DNA from: Shimia sp047124445
GTDB lineage: Bacteria > Pseudomonadota > Alphaproteobacteria > Rhodobacterales > Rhodobacteraceae
Direction of reading: 5' to 3'
NCBI RefSeq assembly: GCF_047124445.1
Contig: NZ_CP138921.1
Coordinates: 2,418,001 to 2,482,000 of the forward strand
DNA length: 64,000 nt
A program made the position numbers and the translations under genes. The notes under the pieces were generated by a model that had not been told where the DNA came from, did not search any database, and saw only the letters and a program-made list of their open reading frames with translations. Within the stretch, counting starts at the first letter, position 1. Each line of letters begins with the position of its first letter. This document shows, piece after piece, positions 52,994 to 61,562 of the stretch.

Positions 52994-55900
52994 TTAGAGC
53001 GCGCCAAAACCACCGCCACCGGGCGTTTTCATCACAAACACATCGCCCACTTCAAGGGCCGCTTGGTCATTGCCCTGCAACTCCAGCACTTCGCCATCTG
53101 CGCGCTCGACGCTGTTTTCCCCAACCGCGCCGGCACCACCACCCTGTGCGCCGTGGGGTGGCACCACGCGATGTGAGGACAGTACGGTGACAGTCATCGG
53201 TTCGTTAAACCGCAGTCGCCGCACAATGCCGTTACCGCCGGATGTTTGCCCCTGCCCGCCCGACCCATGGCGGATCGAGAACTCGTCCACACGTACAGGG
53301 AAGCGGGTTTCCAGCACCTCGGGATCGGTCATGCGGGTGTTGGTCATGTGGCTGTGCACCGCGCTGGTGCCGTCAAAACCGTCCCCTGCCCCTGTACCGC
53401 CACAGATGGTTTCGTAGTTCTGATGCGTGTCGTTGCCATAGACAAAGTTGTTCATGGTGCCCTGGCTGCCAGCGATCACGCCCAGCGCGCCGTAAAGCGT
53501 GTCACAAATCGCCTGACTGACCTCGGTGTTGCCGGAGATCACGGCCGCTGGATAGCGCGGGTTGATCATGCTGCCTTCGGGCACAATCAGGCTCAGCGGC
53601 TTCAGACAGCCTTCGTTCATCGGAATGTCGCTGCCCACCATAGTGCGGAAGACGTAGAGCACCACCGCCCGACAGATCGCCATGGGCGCGTTGTAGTTCA
53701 GCGGGCTTTGATCGGAGGTGCCGGTGAAATCGATGGTGGCGCTGCGCGCGGCCTTATCGACGGAAATGGCGACCTCGATTTTTGCGCCATCGTCCAGCGG
53801 ATAGGAGAAGCTGCAATCATGCAGCACGTCGAGCACACGGCGCACGCTTTCTTCGGCGTTGTCTTGCACGTGGCCCATGTAGGCCTGCACCGTGCCGTGG
53901 CCAAACTGCGTTGTGATCTTGCGCAGCTCGGTTGCGCCGGTCTCATTGGCGGCAATCTGCGCGGCGAGGTCGGCCATGTTCTGATCGACGTTGCGACACG
54001 GGTATGGGCCGGAGGCCAACAACTCACGCGCGGCCTCTTCGCGCAGGGTGCCGCGATCCACCAGCAAGAAGTTGTCGATCACGATGCCTTCTTCATCAAT
54101 CGTGCGGCTGTCGGGCGGCGCGGAGCCGGGTGTCTTGCCGCCAATGTCGGCGTGGTGACCACGTGAGGCCACGGTGTAGAGGATGTTTTCCCCGGCCGCG
54201 TCAAACACAGGCGTGATGACCGTCACGTCCGGCAGGTGCGTGCCGCCGTTGAACGGGTTGTTCATCATGAACACGTCGCCGGGACGGATTTTGCCCGCGT
54301 TGGCGCGCAAAACGGTGCGCACGCTTTCGGACATGGAGCCAAGGTGCACCGGCACGTGGGGCGCGTTGGCCACCAGATCGCCGTTTTGGTCAAAAATCGC
54401 GCAGGAGAAATCGTAACGCTCTTTGATGTTCACCGAATACGCGGTGTTGGCCAGCGTAGCCCCCATCTGTTCGGCAATTGACATGAAGAGATTGTTGAAC
54501 ACCTCCAGCATGACCGGATCCACCGAGGTGCCAATCGCTTCCTTGCGGGCCAGCGGCACAATGCGTTTTAGCACGAGGTTGCCACCCGCCGCACAGGTCG
54601 CCTGCCAGCCGTCTTCGATCATGTTGGTGCCGGTGGGTTCGGTCAGGATCGCCGGGCCGGTCACGCTGTCGCCCACCGACAATGTGGTGCGATCGACCAG
54701 CGGGATGTCCTGCCATGCGCCATTGAGGTGGAACGGCACAGTCGCATCCGTGCGCGCGGCGCCTGTAGGGTTTGGCATGGTCACCGGCTCACCGGTTTGA
54801 CCCACGGCCTCTGCCTCCAACACGTCGATGATCAGATCATCGGTGTCGGGCGCAAAGCCAAAGCGTTGTTTGTGGGCGGTGACAAAGTCGGCCCGCATTT
54901 TGTCTGCATTGCCAAACTCCACCGGCAAACTCTGCTGTGCGCCTTGTGGGCGAATGTGGGCACGTTGCTCCACGATAATGTCGGTCTCGGCCACGCCTTG
55001 GCTGGCGACCTCAGCACGGGCGGCGGCGGCGATCTCGGCCAGCTGCGCGGCGGCGTTGCTGTCTTCCAATGCGCAGCCCAGTTGCGCCTCGCGCATGGCG
55101 CGAATGTCAGCCAGCCCCATACCAAAGGCAGAGAGCACGCCGGCAAACGGGTGGATAAATATGCTTTCCATGCCCAGCGCATCGGCCACCAGACAGGCGT
55201 GTTGACCGCCGGCGCCGCCAAAGCAATTCATGGTGTAGCGGGTCACGTCATAGCCACGTTGCACAGAGATTTTCTTGATCGCGTTTGCCATGTTTTCCAC
55301 GGCGATACGCAGGAAGCCTTCAGCCAGATCTTCCACCGATTTGTCGGTGCCTATTTCAGCCTTCAGGGCTTCGAATTTGGCTCGCACGGCGTCCGCGTCC
55401 AGTGGCAGGTCGCCGTTGGGGCCAAAGACATGCGGGAAGTGGTCAGGGTGCAGTTTGCCCAACAGCACGTTGCAGTCCGTAACCGTGAGCGGACCACCGC
55501 GACGGTAGGCACAGGGGCCGGGATTTGCTCCTGCACTTTCAGGACCAACCTGCATGCGGCCATCGCGATACGACAGGATTGAGCCGCCGCCCGCCGCCAC
55601 AGTGTGGATCGACATCATAGGCGCACGCATGCGCACTCCAGCGACCTCGGTTTCAAAGGAACGTTCGTATTCGCCTGCGTAGTGACAGACGTCGGTGGAG
55701 GTGCCGCCCATGTCAAAGCCGATGAGCTTGTCAAAACCGAGTTCAGCGGCAGAGCGCACCATGCCCACAACGCCACCAGCGGGACCGGACAAAATGGCGT
55801 CGCGGCCCTGAAACAGGCTCGCGTCGGTCAGGCCACCGTTGGATTGCATAAACATCAGACGGTCGCAGCCGCCTTGGTCGGTGCCCAGCGCATCGGCGAC

Positions 55901-56587
55901 TTGGTCCACATAACGGCGCAGGATTGGAGAGAGGTAAGCGTCCACCACAGCGGTGTCGCCGCGACCGACCAGTTTGATCAGCGGGCTGGCCTCATGGCTG
56001 AGTGAGATTTGGGAGAAGCCAATGTCCTCGGCGAGTTTGCCAAGGCGTTGTTCGTGATCCGGGAAGCGGTAGGCGTGCATCAGCGCGATGGCAACGGAGC
56101 GGAAGCCTTTCGCATGCGCCTCGGCCAGCGCTGCGCGGGCGGCGTTTACATCCAGTTCGGTGATGATGTTGCCGTCCGCATCCAGACGTTCGTCAATTTC
56201 GATGACCTCATCATAGAGGAGTTCCGGCAGTTGGATGTCGAGGTCAAAAAGTTTCGGGCGATTCTGATAGCCGATCCGCAGCAAATCCCGCAAACCTTTG
56301 GTGATCAGCAGCACCACCGGCTCACCTTTGCGTTCCAAAAGTGCGTTGGTCGCTACCGTTGTGCCCATTTTTACAGCAGCAATTTTGCCTTCGGGAATCG
56401 CTGTGTCGGCGTCCAGTTTCAACAGGGTACGGATGCCGTGTACTGCCGCGTCCCGATAGATTTCTGGGTTTTCGGACAAGAGCTTATGGCTGTGCAGCGC
56501 ACCGTCCGGGGCCTTGGCCACGATGTCCGTGAACGTGCCGCCACGGTCGACCCAAAACTGCCACTTCTCTGCTGGTTGCGTGGACAT
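52994..56587 (-). CDS. 5-oxoprolinase (ATP-hydrolysing), hydantoinase A/B fusion
   Basis: A 1197-residue protein with a HyuA-type ATPase half (about residues 10-680; WVDRGGTFTDIVAKAPDG, IGFDMGGTSTDVCHYAG) and a HyuB-type half (about 695-1190; FNNLFMSIAEQMG, MNNPFNGGTHLPDVTVITP, GSGGQGQTSGGNGIVRR). This full-length fusion is the architecture of OPLAH, which hydrolyses 5-oxoproline to glutamate with ATP. Some fused relatives act on hydantoins or acetophenone-type substrates, so the substrate rests on length and on the neighbouring pyroglutamyl peptidase. It is divergent from the TRAP binding-protein gene. Confidence 0.9.
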   Translation of the reverse strand: MSTQPAEKWQFWVDRGGTFTDIVAKAPDGALHSHKLLSENPEIYRDAAVHGIRTLLKLDADTAIPEGKIAAVKMGTTVATNALLERKGEPVVLLITKGLRDLLRIGYQNRPKLFDLDIQLPELLYDEVIEIDERLDADGNIITELDVNAARAALAEAHAKGFRSVAIALMHAYRFPDHEQRLGKLAEDIGFSQISLSHEASPLIKLVGRGDTAVVDAYLSPILRRYVDQVADALGTDQGGCDRLMFMQSNGGLTDASLFQGRDAILSGPAGGVVGMVRSAAELGFDKLIGFDMGGTSTDVCHYAGEYERSFETEVAGVRMRAPMMSIHTVAAGGGSILSYRDGRMQVGPESAGANPGPCAYRRGGPLTVTDCNVLLGKLHPDHFPHVFGPNGDLPLDADAVRAKFEALKAEIGTDKSVEDLAEGFLRIAVENMANAIKKISVQRGYDVTRYTMNCFGGAGGQHACLVADALGMESIFIHPFAGVLSAFGMGLADIRAMREAQLGCALEDSNAAAQLAEIAAAARAEVASQGVAETDIIVEQRAHIRPQGAQQSLPVEFGNADKMRADFVTAHKQRFGFAPDTDDLIIDVLEAEAVGQTGEPVTMPNPTGAARTDATVPFHLNGAWQDIPLVDRTTLSVGDSVTGPAILTEPTGTNMIEDGWQATCAAGGNLVLKRIVPLARKEAIGTSVDPVMLEVFNNLFMSIAEQMGATLANTAYSVNIKERYDFSCAIFDQNGDLVANAPHVPVHLGSMSESVRTVLRANAGKIRPGDVFMMNNPFNGGTHLPDVTVITPVFDAAGENILYTVASRGHHADIGGKTPGSAPPDSRTIDEEGIVIDNFLLVDRGTLREEAARELLASGPYPCRNVDQNMADLAAQIAANETGATELRKITTQFGHGTVQAYMGHVQDNAEESVRRVLDVLHDCSFSYPLDDGAKIEVAISVDKAARSATIDFTGTSDQSPLNYNAPMAICRAVVLYVFRTMVGSDIPMNEGCLKPLSLIVPEGSMINPRYPAAVISGNTEVSQAICDTLYGALGVIAGSQGTMNNFVYGNDTHQNYETICGGTGAGDGFDGTSAVHSHMTNTRMTDPEVLETRFPVRVDEFSIRHGSGGQGQTSGGNGIVRRLRFNEPMTVTVLSSHRVVPPHGAQGGGAGAVGENSVERADGEVLELQGNDQAALEVGDVFVMKTPGGGGFGAL

Positions 56588-56627
56588 GCCGTTCTCCTCG
56601 AATCAACTTTATTGTTGCTTTATGTTT

Positions 56628-56654
56628 ATAACGCTGACAATTTGTCAACGTTAT
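56628..56654. promoter_or_regulatory. 27-bp palindrome, candidate operator
   Basis: ATAACGCTGACAA, a single T, then TTGTCAACGTTAT form an inverted repeat with 12 of 13 arm positions matching. It is in the 106-bp gap between the divergent 5-oxoprolinase and TRAP dctP genes, at 41 bp from one start codon and 40 bp from the other, so one dimeric repressor could control both. The MarR-type regulator at the end of the TRAP operon is the obvious candidate, by position only. Confidence 0.6.
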
Positions 56655-56693
56655 GTGATTGTAAGAATCAAGAAAACGAACAGGGAGCAACCT

Positions 56694-57653
56694 ATGAAAC
56701 ATGTAATCGCCTTTTCGGCGGCGCTGGCCTGCGCCGCGCCTGCATTTGCTGATGCTTGGGACATGCCGACGCCTTATGGCGACAGCACCTTCCACACACA
56801 GAACATCGCGCAATTTGCCGATGATGTGCGTGAAGCCACCAATGGCGATCTGGACATCACCCTGCACAGCGCGGGCTCGCTGATCCCACACGCGGAGATT
56901 AAAAACGCCGTGCGCTCGCGACAGGTGCCTGCTGGTGAGTTCTTCCTGTCCCGCCTGTCCAACGAAGATCTGGCCTATGGCATCGACAGCCAGCCGCTGG
57001 TGGCGACCTCTTATGACGAAGCCAAGAAGCTCTGGGACGCGCAAAAGCCAGTTGTGACTGAGCTGCTGGCCGAGCAAGGCCTGGTGCCGCTGTTCTCCGT
57101 GCCATGGCCGGCGCAGGGTCTCTACACCAACGGCGAGATTGCCACTGTGGACGACCTGAACGGTCTGCGTTTCCGTGCGTATAACGCGGCGCTGGAAGAG
57201 TTTGCCACGCTGGCCGGTGCCGCGCCGGTACAGGTTGAGGCCTCCAACATTCCACAGGCGTTCTCCACCGGTCAGGTGCAGGCGATGATCACCTCGCCGT
57301 CCACTGGCGTGAACTCCACCGCGTGGGACTTTGTGACCCACTACAGCCCGATCAACGCCTGGGTGCCTAAGAACATCGTGGTTGTGAACCAGCGTGTGTT
57401 TGACAAGCTGAGCGATGACACCAAAGCGGCCGTTCTGGCGGCAGCCGCCACCGCAGAAACCCGCGGCTGGGAAATGTCTGCAGCGGAAGCTGAGGCGAAA
57501 ACTGCCGAGCTCGCAGCAAACGGCATTACCGTTTACGAGCCCAGCGCAGAACTGGTCGAAGGCCTGCAGGGCATCGGCACCAAAATGCTGGACAACTGGA
57601 AAGCCAACGCGTCTGACGCCGCACTGTCGATCCTGACCACATACCAGCAATAA
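56694..57653 (+). CDS. TRAP transporter substrate-binding protein DctP
   Basis: A 319-residue periplasmic binding protein of the DctP family with a signal peptide (MKHVIAFSAALACAAPAFA, cleavage before DAWD). Family blocks are FAEDVREATNGD-type (here FADDVREATNGDLDITLHSA), GLVPLFSVPWPAQGLYTNGEI and the conserved arginine in GLRFRAYNAALEEFA that pairs with the ligand carboxylate. Ligands are usually organic acids. A GGGAG site 7 nt upstream sets the start. A terminator-like hairpin separates it from the small permease. Neighbouring genes make 5-oxoproline a candidate ligand (inference). Confidence 0.92.
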   Translation: MKHVIAFSAALACAAPAFADAWDMPTPYGDSTFHTQNIAQFADDVREATNGDLDITLHSAGSLIPHAEIKNAVRSRQVPAGEFFLSRLSNEDLAYGIDSQPLVATSYDEAKKLWDAQKPVVTELLAEQGLVPLFSVPWPAQGLYTNGEIATVDDLNGLRFRAYNAALEEFATLAGAAPVQVEASNIPQAFSTGQVQAMITSPSTGVNSTAWDFVTHYSPINAWVPKNIVVVNQRVFDKLSDDTKAAVLAAAATAETRGWEMSAAEAEAKTAELAANGITVYEPSAELVEGLQGIGTKMLDNWKANASDAALSILTTYQQ

Positions 57654-57667
57654 CCACCACTCACGAG

Positions 57668-57700
57668 AGACCGGCGACACCGCGTGCCGCCGGTCTTTTT
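57668..57700 (+). terminator. Hairpin with T tract between dctP and dctQ
   Basis: AGACCGGCG/CGCCGGTCT (9 bp, 11-base loop) is followed directly by TTTTT on the plus strand, 15 bp after the dctP stop and 32 bp before the permease start codon. A terminator inside the operon would favour dctP message over the permeases. Confidence 0.85.
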
Positions 57701-57731
57701 GTGCCACCAAACCGATGGGGAGAGGTTTGTC

Positions 57732-58256
57732 ATGCGCCGAATTCTAAACGCAACCTACAAGGCCGCAGGGATGCTCAGCGCCTTTCTGATCCTGGCGATA
57801 TGCCTGTTGATCAGTGCGCAGATTGTGCTCAACGGTATGGGCCGTTTGATGCCCGGCGTGTTGCCCTCAACCATCCCGTCTTACGCAGATTTCGCAGGCT
57901 TTATGCTCGCGGGGGCCACCTTCCTTGCGATGGCCTACACTCTGCGCTCTGGCGGGCACATTCGCGTGAACCTCGTGGTGCAGCGCCTGTCTCCCCGTGT
58001 TGTGCTTATCGCTGAATTCCTCGCCCTCACCGTCGCCAGCGTCTTTGTTGGATACGCGCTCTATTTCAGCGGCGCGCTGGTGCTGGAAAGCCTGCACTAT
58101 GGCGATGTGTCCAACGGCATCATTCCAGTGCCGCTTTGGCTGCCGCAATCCGCCATGACCTTTGGCATGGGGCTCTTGTTGGTTGCCCTGCTACACACAT
58201 TGGTCGACCTGATCACCACCGGCACCTCGGTGCTCAACACCCCAGATGAGGTCTAA
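57732..58256 (+). CDS. TRAP transporter small permease DctQ
   Basis: A 174-residue four-helix membrane protein of the DctQ family. Helices lie near residues 13-35 (SAFLILAICLLISAQIVLN), 52-72, 92-114 and 135-160. A TLRSGGHIRVNLVVQRLSPR block between helices 2 and 3 is typical. It helps assemble and stabilise the large permease. GGGGAG upstream serves as ribosome site. Its stop lies 3 bp before the dctM start. Confidence 0.92.
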   Translation: MRRILNATYKAAGMLSAFLILAICLLISAQIVLNGMGRLMPGVLPSTIPSYADFAGFMLAGATFLAMAYTLRSGGHIRVNLVVQRLSPRVVLIAEFLALTVASVFVGYALYFSGALVLESLHYGDVSNGIIPVPLWLPQSAMTFGMGLLLVALLHTLVDLITTGTSVLNTPDEV

Positions 58257-58259
58257 GCC

Positions 58260-59561
58260 ATGGCTGATCCGTTGATTGCTCTGATCCTGCTGGGTCTTTT
58301 GTTGGTTTGTCTCGCCGCGGGCCTATGGGTGGCGATTTCGCTGGGTGTTGTTGCGCTTGTGGCGCTATTGGCCTTTTCGAACGCCCCCGCCGGACTGGTG
58401 CTGGCGACCACCTTCTGGGGACATTCCCACAGCTGGGCACTGACCGCCCTGCCCTTGTTCATTCTGATGGGAGAAATCCTGTTACGCTCGCGCCTGAGCA
58501 ACGACATGTTCTCCGGTCTGGCCCCTTGGCTGGGCCGCGCGCCGGGGCGGCTTTTGCATGTGAACGTTTTTGGCTGCGCCATCTTTGCTGCCGTCTCCGG
58601 CTCTTCCGCTGCCACAGCCGCCACGATTGGCCGGATGTCCGTGCCGGAGTTGACCGAGCGTGGCTATCCCCAGAGCCTGATCCTCGGCACGCTTGCGGGC
58701 TCGGCCACGCTTGGCCTGCTAATCCCGCCGTCAATCATCCTGATCGTCTATGGCGTCGCCACCGAACAATCGATTGCGCGCCTGTTCATTGCAGGCGTGT
58801 TGCCGGGCTTCATGCTGATCACCCTCTTTGCAGGCTATGTGGCCGTGCGCGCCTGGATGAACCCCGAGTTGATCCCTCAAGAGGCCAAACAGTTTAGCTT
58901 TGCAGAGCGCATCAAAGCCTCCCGCAATCTGATCCCTGTGGCCTTGCTGATCATTGGCGTGATCGGCTCGATCTACACCGGACTGGCCTCCCCCACAGAC
59001 GCTGCGGCCTTGGGTGTGGTACTGGCGACATTGCTGGCATGGCTCTCCGGCGGATTTAGCTGGAAGCTTTTCATGGATGCGTTGCTGTCGGCCACGCGCA
59101 CCTCCTGCATGATTGCCTTTATCCTGCTGGGCGCAGCCTACCTGTCCGTGGCTATGGGCTTCACTGGCCTGCCACGCAACCTCGCTGCATGGATCGCCGA
59201 GATGAACCTCTCTGCCCCCATGTTGCTGTTTGCGCTGACCATCTTCTTCATCATCCTCGGCTGCTTTCTGGACGGCATTTCAGTGGTGGTTCTGACAACC
59301 TCCATTATCATGCCGATGATCGCCGCCGTGGGCATCGACCCACTGTGGTTTGGCATCTACCTCGTGATCGTGGTGGAGATGAGCCAGATCACCCCGCCGG
59401 TGGGCTTCAACCTGTTTGTCATCCAAGGCATGACTGGCATCAACATCCTGGAGGTGGCCAAGGCGGCCTTCCCCTTCTTCCTGTTGCTGCTGGTGGGTGT
59501 GGGTCTGATCGCGGTGTTCCCGCAGATCGTGACCTACCTGCCAGAATTGATGAGCCGCTAA
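58260..59561 (+). CDS. TRAP transporter large permease DctM
   Basis: A 433-residue integral membrane protein with about twelve helices, the ion-coupled channel of the TRAP transporter. Family blocks include PLFILMGEILLRSRLSND, AAVSGSSAATAATIGRMSVP, LGLLIPPSIILIVYGVATEQ, and the C-terminal VVEMSQITPPVGFNLFVIQG. It follows dctQ by 3 bp. Its end overlaps the convergent MarR-type gene by 4 bp, so no terminator fits between them. Confidence 0.95.
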   Translation: MADPLIALILLGLLLVCLAAGLWVAISLGVVALVALLAFSNAPAGLVLATTFWGHSHSWALTALPLFILMGEILLRSRLSNDMFSGLAPWLGRAPGRLLHVNVFGCAIFAAVSGSSAATAATIGRMSVPELTERGYPQSLILGTLAGSATLGLLIPPSIILIVYGVATEQSIARLFIAGVLPGFMLITLFAGYVAVRAWMNPELIPQEAKQFSFAERIKASRNLIPVALLIIGVIGSIYTGLASPTDAAALGVVLATLLAWLSGGFSWKLFMDALLSATRTSCMIAFILLGAAYLSVAMGFTGLPRNLAAWIAEMNLSAPMLLFALTIFFIILGCFLDGISVVVLTTSIIMPMIAAVGIDPLWFGIYLVIVVEMSQITPPVGFNLFVIQGMTGINILEVAKAAFPFFLLLLVGVGLIAVFPQIVTYLPELMSR

Positions 59562-60064
59562 AGCGAGGCGGCGGCCCGGCTGGCCTGATCATACTGGCCG
59601 GACAACAAACGTAGACTGGAGGCGATGTCACGCATGTCGTCTCCGGTCATATCCAGACGCGACAGCCCCTCGACAAAGCAGCGATCGCGCACGGTGCGAT
59701 AGTCTTCGCATAGTGCAATTCCGGCCTCAGACGGGCGATAGAATACTTCTTTGCCGCGTTTCTCGGATTCAATCAGCCCCATCTTCAACAGCTTTTTGAG
59801 CGCGTAGTTGACGGTATGGCTGTCCTCGATGTTCAGCAGAAAACCAATATCCGTTAGACGCTTGTCCCGATCCCGGTGGTTGAGATTGTGCAGCACCAGA
59901 ATTTCCAGCGGTGTCATATCCGCGTTGCCCGCCGCTGCCATGCAGCGGGTCATCCAACGCGAAAACGCGTTGTAGGCAATGATCATGCCGTATTCGACTT
60001 CCGAGGCTTCCCAGCCGTCGCCTTCGGCAAGGTGGCGCGAAGAGACAATGCGTCGTTTTTCCAT
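59558..60064 (-). CDS. MarR-family winged-helix regulator
   Basis: A 168-residue regulator with a winged helix-turn-helix of the MarR type in about residues 45-115 (MTPLEILVLHNLNHRDRDKR, IEDSHTVNYALKKLLKMGLI, then the wing GKEVFYRPSEAG). N- and C-terminal helices probably form the dimer interface. It is convergent with dctM and thus next to the 5-oxoproline gene set. Related proteins are annotated as winged helix DNA-binding proteins in Roseobacters. A role as regulator of the TRAP and oxoprolinase genes is an inference from location and the nearby palindrome. Confidence 0.85.
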   Translation of the reverse strand: MEKRRIVSSRHLAEGDGWEASEVEYGMIIAYNAFSRWMTRCMAAAGNADMTPLEILVLHNLNHRDRDKRLTDIGFLLNIEDSHTVNYALKKLLKMGLIESEKRGKEVFYRPSEAGIALCEDYRTVRDRCFVEGLSRLDMTGDDMRDIASSLRLLSGQYDQASRAAASL

Positions 60065-60278
60065 GGTATGACCTCATCATATCGGTAAATTGCCAGCGTG
60101 TTTTCAGCGTACACGACCTTTTACCCGACATGCAAATGGGCAGTTTCTTTGAATTTTTCCCAACGATAGATGCGCCTCACATGGCCGGTTGCCAGCCCGC
60201 GATCGCACGTTATGCTGCCTCGACACGCGTCCGAGGCCGGTACAAGGAGCCATTCCAGGCGTGTATGGGGGAGATGAG

Positions 60279-61562
60279 GTGACACTCTTAGGGACACGGC
60301 GGCGAGGTATGCAAAGCGGCAAGACCGCTTTGGCCGCGCTAGTGGTGAGCCTTCTGGGCACGCAACTCTGCGCCGACCAGCTCCGGGTTTTGACCTCCAT
60401 GCCACCCGGTTTTTACCAGCCGTTTGTGACGGCGTTTTCCAAGCATCACCCGGACGTCGACGTCATCACGCTCAACAAAAACACCAACGCTTCAGTGGAT
60501 GAAATCCTACGCGGCAACGAGCGGCAATTTGATGTGTTTTGGTCCTCCTCACCGGAAGCTTTTGAGTTATTAAAACAGAACGGGCATCTGGCGACTGTAG
60601 CGGCCACCGGTGAAGCGGATGTGCATTCCTTTGCCTACTCCGCTTTGGGGTGGACCCAAAAACAAAGCGCCACGGCTGCCGCCTCTGCAGATTGGGATGC
60701 GTTATTGGCTCCGGAGAAGGCCGGCGCCATTGCCATTGCCCGTCCTTCACGGTCGGGGTCGACGCATATGATGCTGGAACGTTCTTTGCAGGTACGGGGC
60801 TGGCAAGAGGGCTGGGCCTATCTGCTGGAGCTGGCAGGCAATTTGAGCACCATTACCGCACGCAGTTTCACGGTACTGGATGGCGTGGCAAACGGGCGGT
60901 TTGACATAGGGCTGACCATCGACTTTCTCGCCCACTCCCGCGCCGAGGAAGACCTGAGCTTTGTCTACGGCACGCCAGTTATGGTGACCACCGCGCGGAT
61001 TGCGGTTTTGGCGGACGGCAAGGCGCCGGAACAGGCCCGGGCTTTTGTGGACTTTGTGATTTCTGACGCGGGGCAGCGGCTGTTGATGACGCCCGAGATT
61101 GCCCGCACGCCTCATGCCGCGCATATCCGGGCCGAGGCCAACGCGCCCTATCATCAGGTTCTGGAAGATGCGCTGACGCTGAACTGGCTGGAGTATGATG
61201 CAGCGCTGGCGAGTGAGCGGTATTGGGCGGTGAATGCGCTGTTTGATGCCTTTGTGTTTGAGGTGTTTGACGCGCGTCGGGAGGCATGGCGCAGGCTGCG
61301 GGTTCTGGAGGCGGAGCAGGCCGCGCCAAGCGTGGCAATGCATGACATTCGCCGTCTGCTGACCACCATGCCGATTGCCGAAGATGCGGTGGGCAACGAG
61401 GGGCGGGCGACCAATGCCAATGCCTTTGCCATATTGTCCGAGCGGCAAGAAGCCAGTTTGCAAGAGTGGCGCGCGGCCTCGCAGGCTTTGCTGAGCGAGG
61501 CGGACGATTTGTTGCGGGTATTGGAAGTCGAACGGGCCAACGCTTTGGTGCGCAACGAATGA
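60279..61562 (+). CDS. Periplasmic binding protein, PgtC-like, with C-terminal extension
   Basis: A 427-residue extracellular solute-binding protein of the iron/phosphoglycerate-sensor type. Signal peptide: TLLGTRRRG then ALAALVVSLLGTQLCA, cleaved before DQLRV. The binding domain (LTSMPPGFYQPFVTAFSKHH to about residue 310) resembles ferric-iron binding proteins. About 110 residues of mainly helical sequence follow (AFVFEVFDARREAWRRLRVL and beyond), an extension not needed for simple ligand binding. The GTG start 5 nt after GGGGGAG is chosen over a downstream ATG that would give a shorter signal peptide. Its stop overlaps the kinase start (ATGA). Confidence 0.82.
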   Translation: MTLLGTRRRGMQSGKTALAALVVSLLGTQLCADQLRVLTSMPPGFYQPFVTAFSKHHPDVDVITLNKNTNASVDEILRGNERQFDVFWSSSPEAFELLKQNGHLATVAATGEADVHSFAYSALGWTQKQSATAAASADWDALLAPEKAGAIAIARPSRSGSTHMMLERSLQVRGWQEGWAYLLELAGNLSTITARSFTVLDGVANGRFDIGLTIDFLAHSRAEEDLSFVYGTPVMVTTARIAVLADGKAPEQARAFVDFVISDAGQRLLMTPEIARTPHAAHIRAEANAPYHQVLEDALTLNWLEYDAALASERYWAVNALFDAFVFEVFDARREAWRRLRVLEAEQAAPSVAMHDIRRLLTTMPIAEDAVGNEGRATNANAFAILSERQEASLQEWRAASQALLSEADDLLRVLEVERANALVRNE

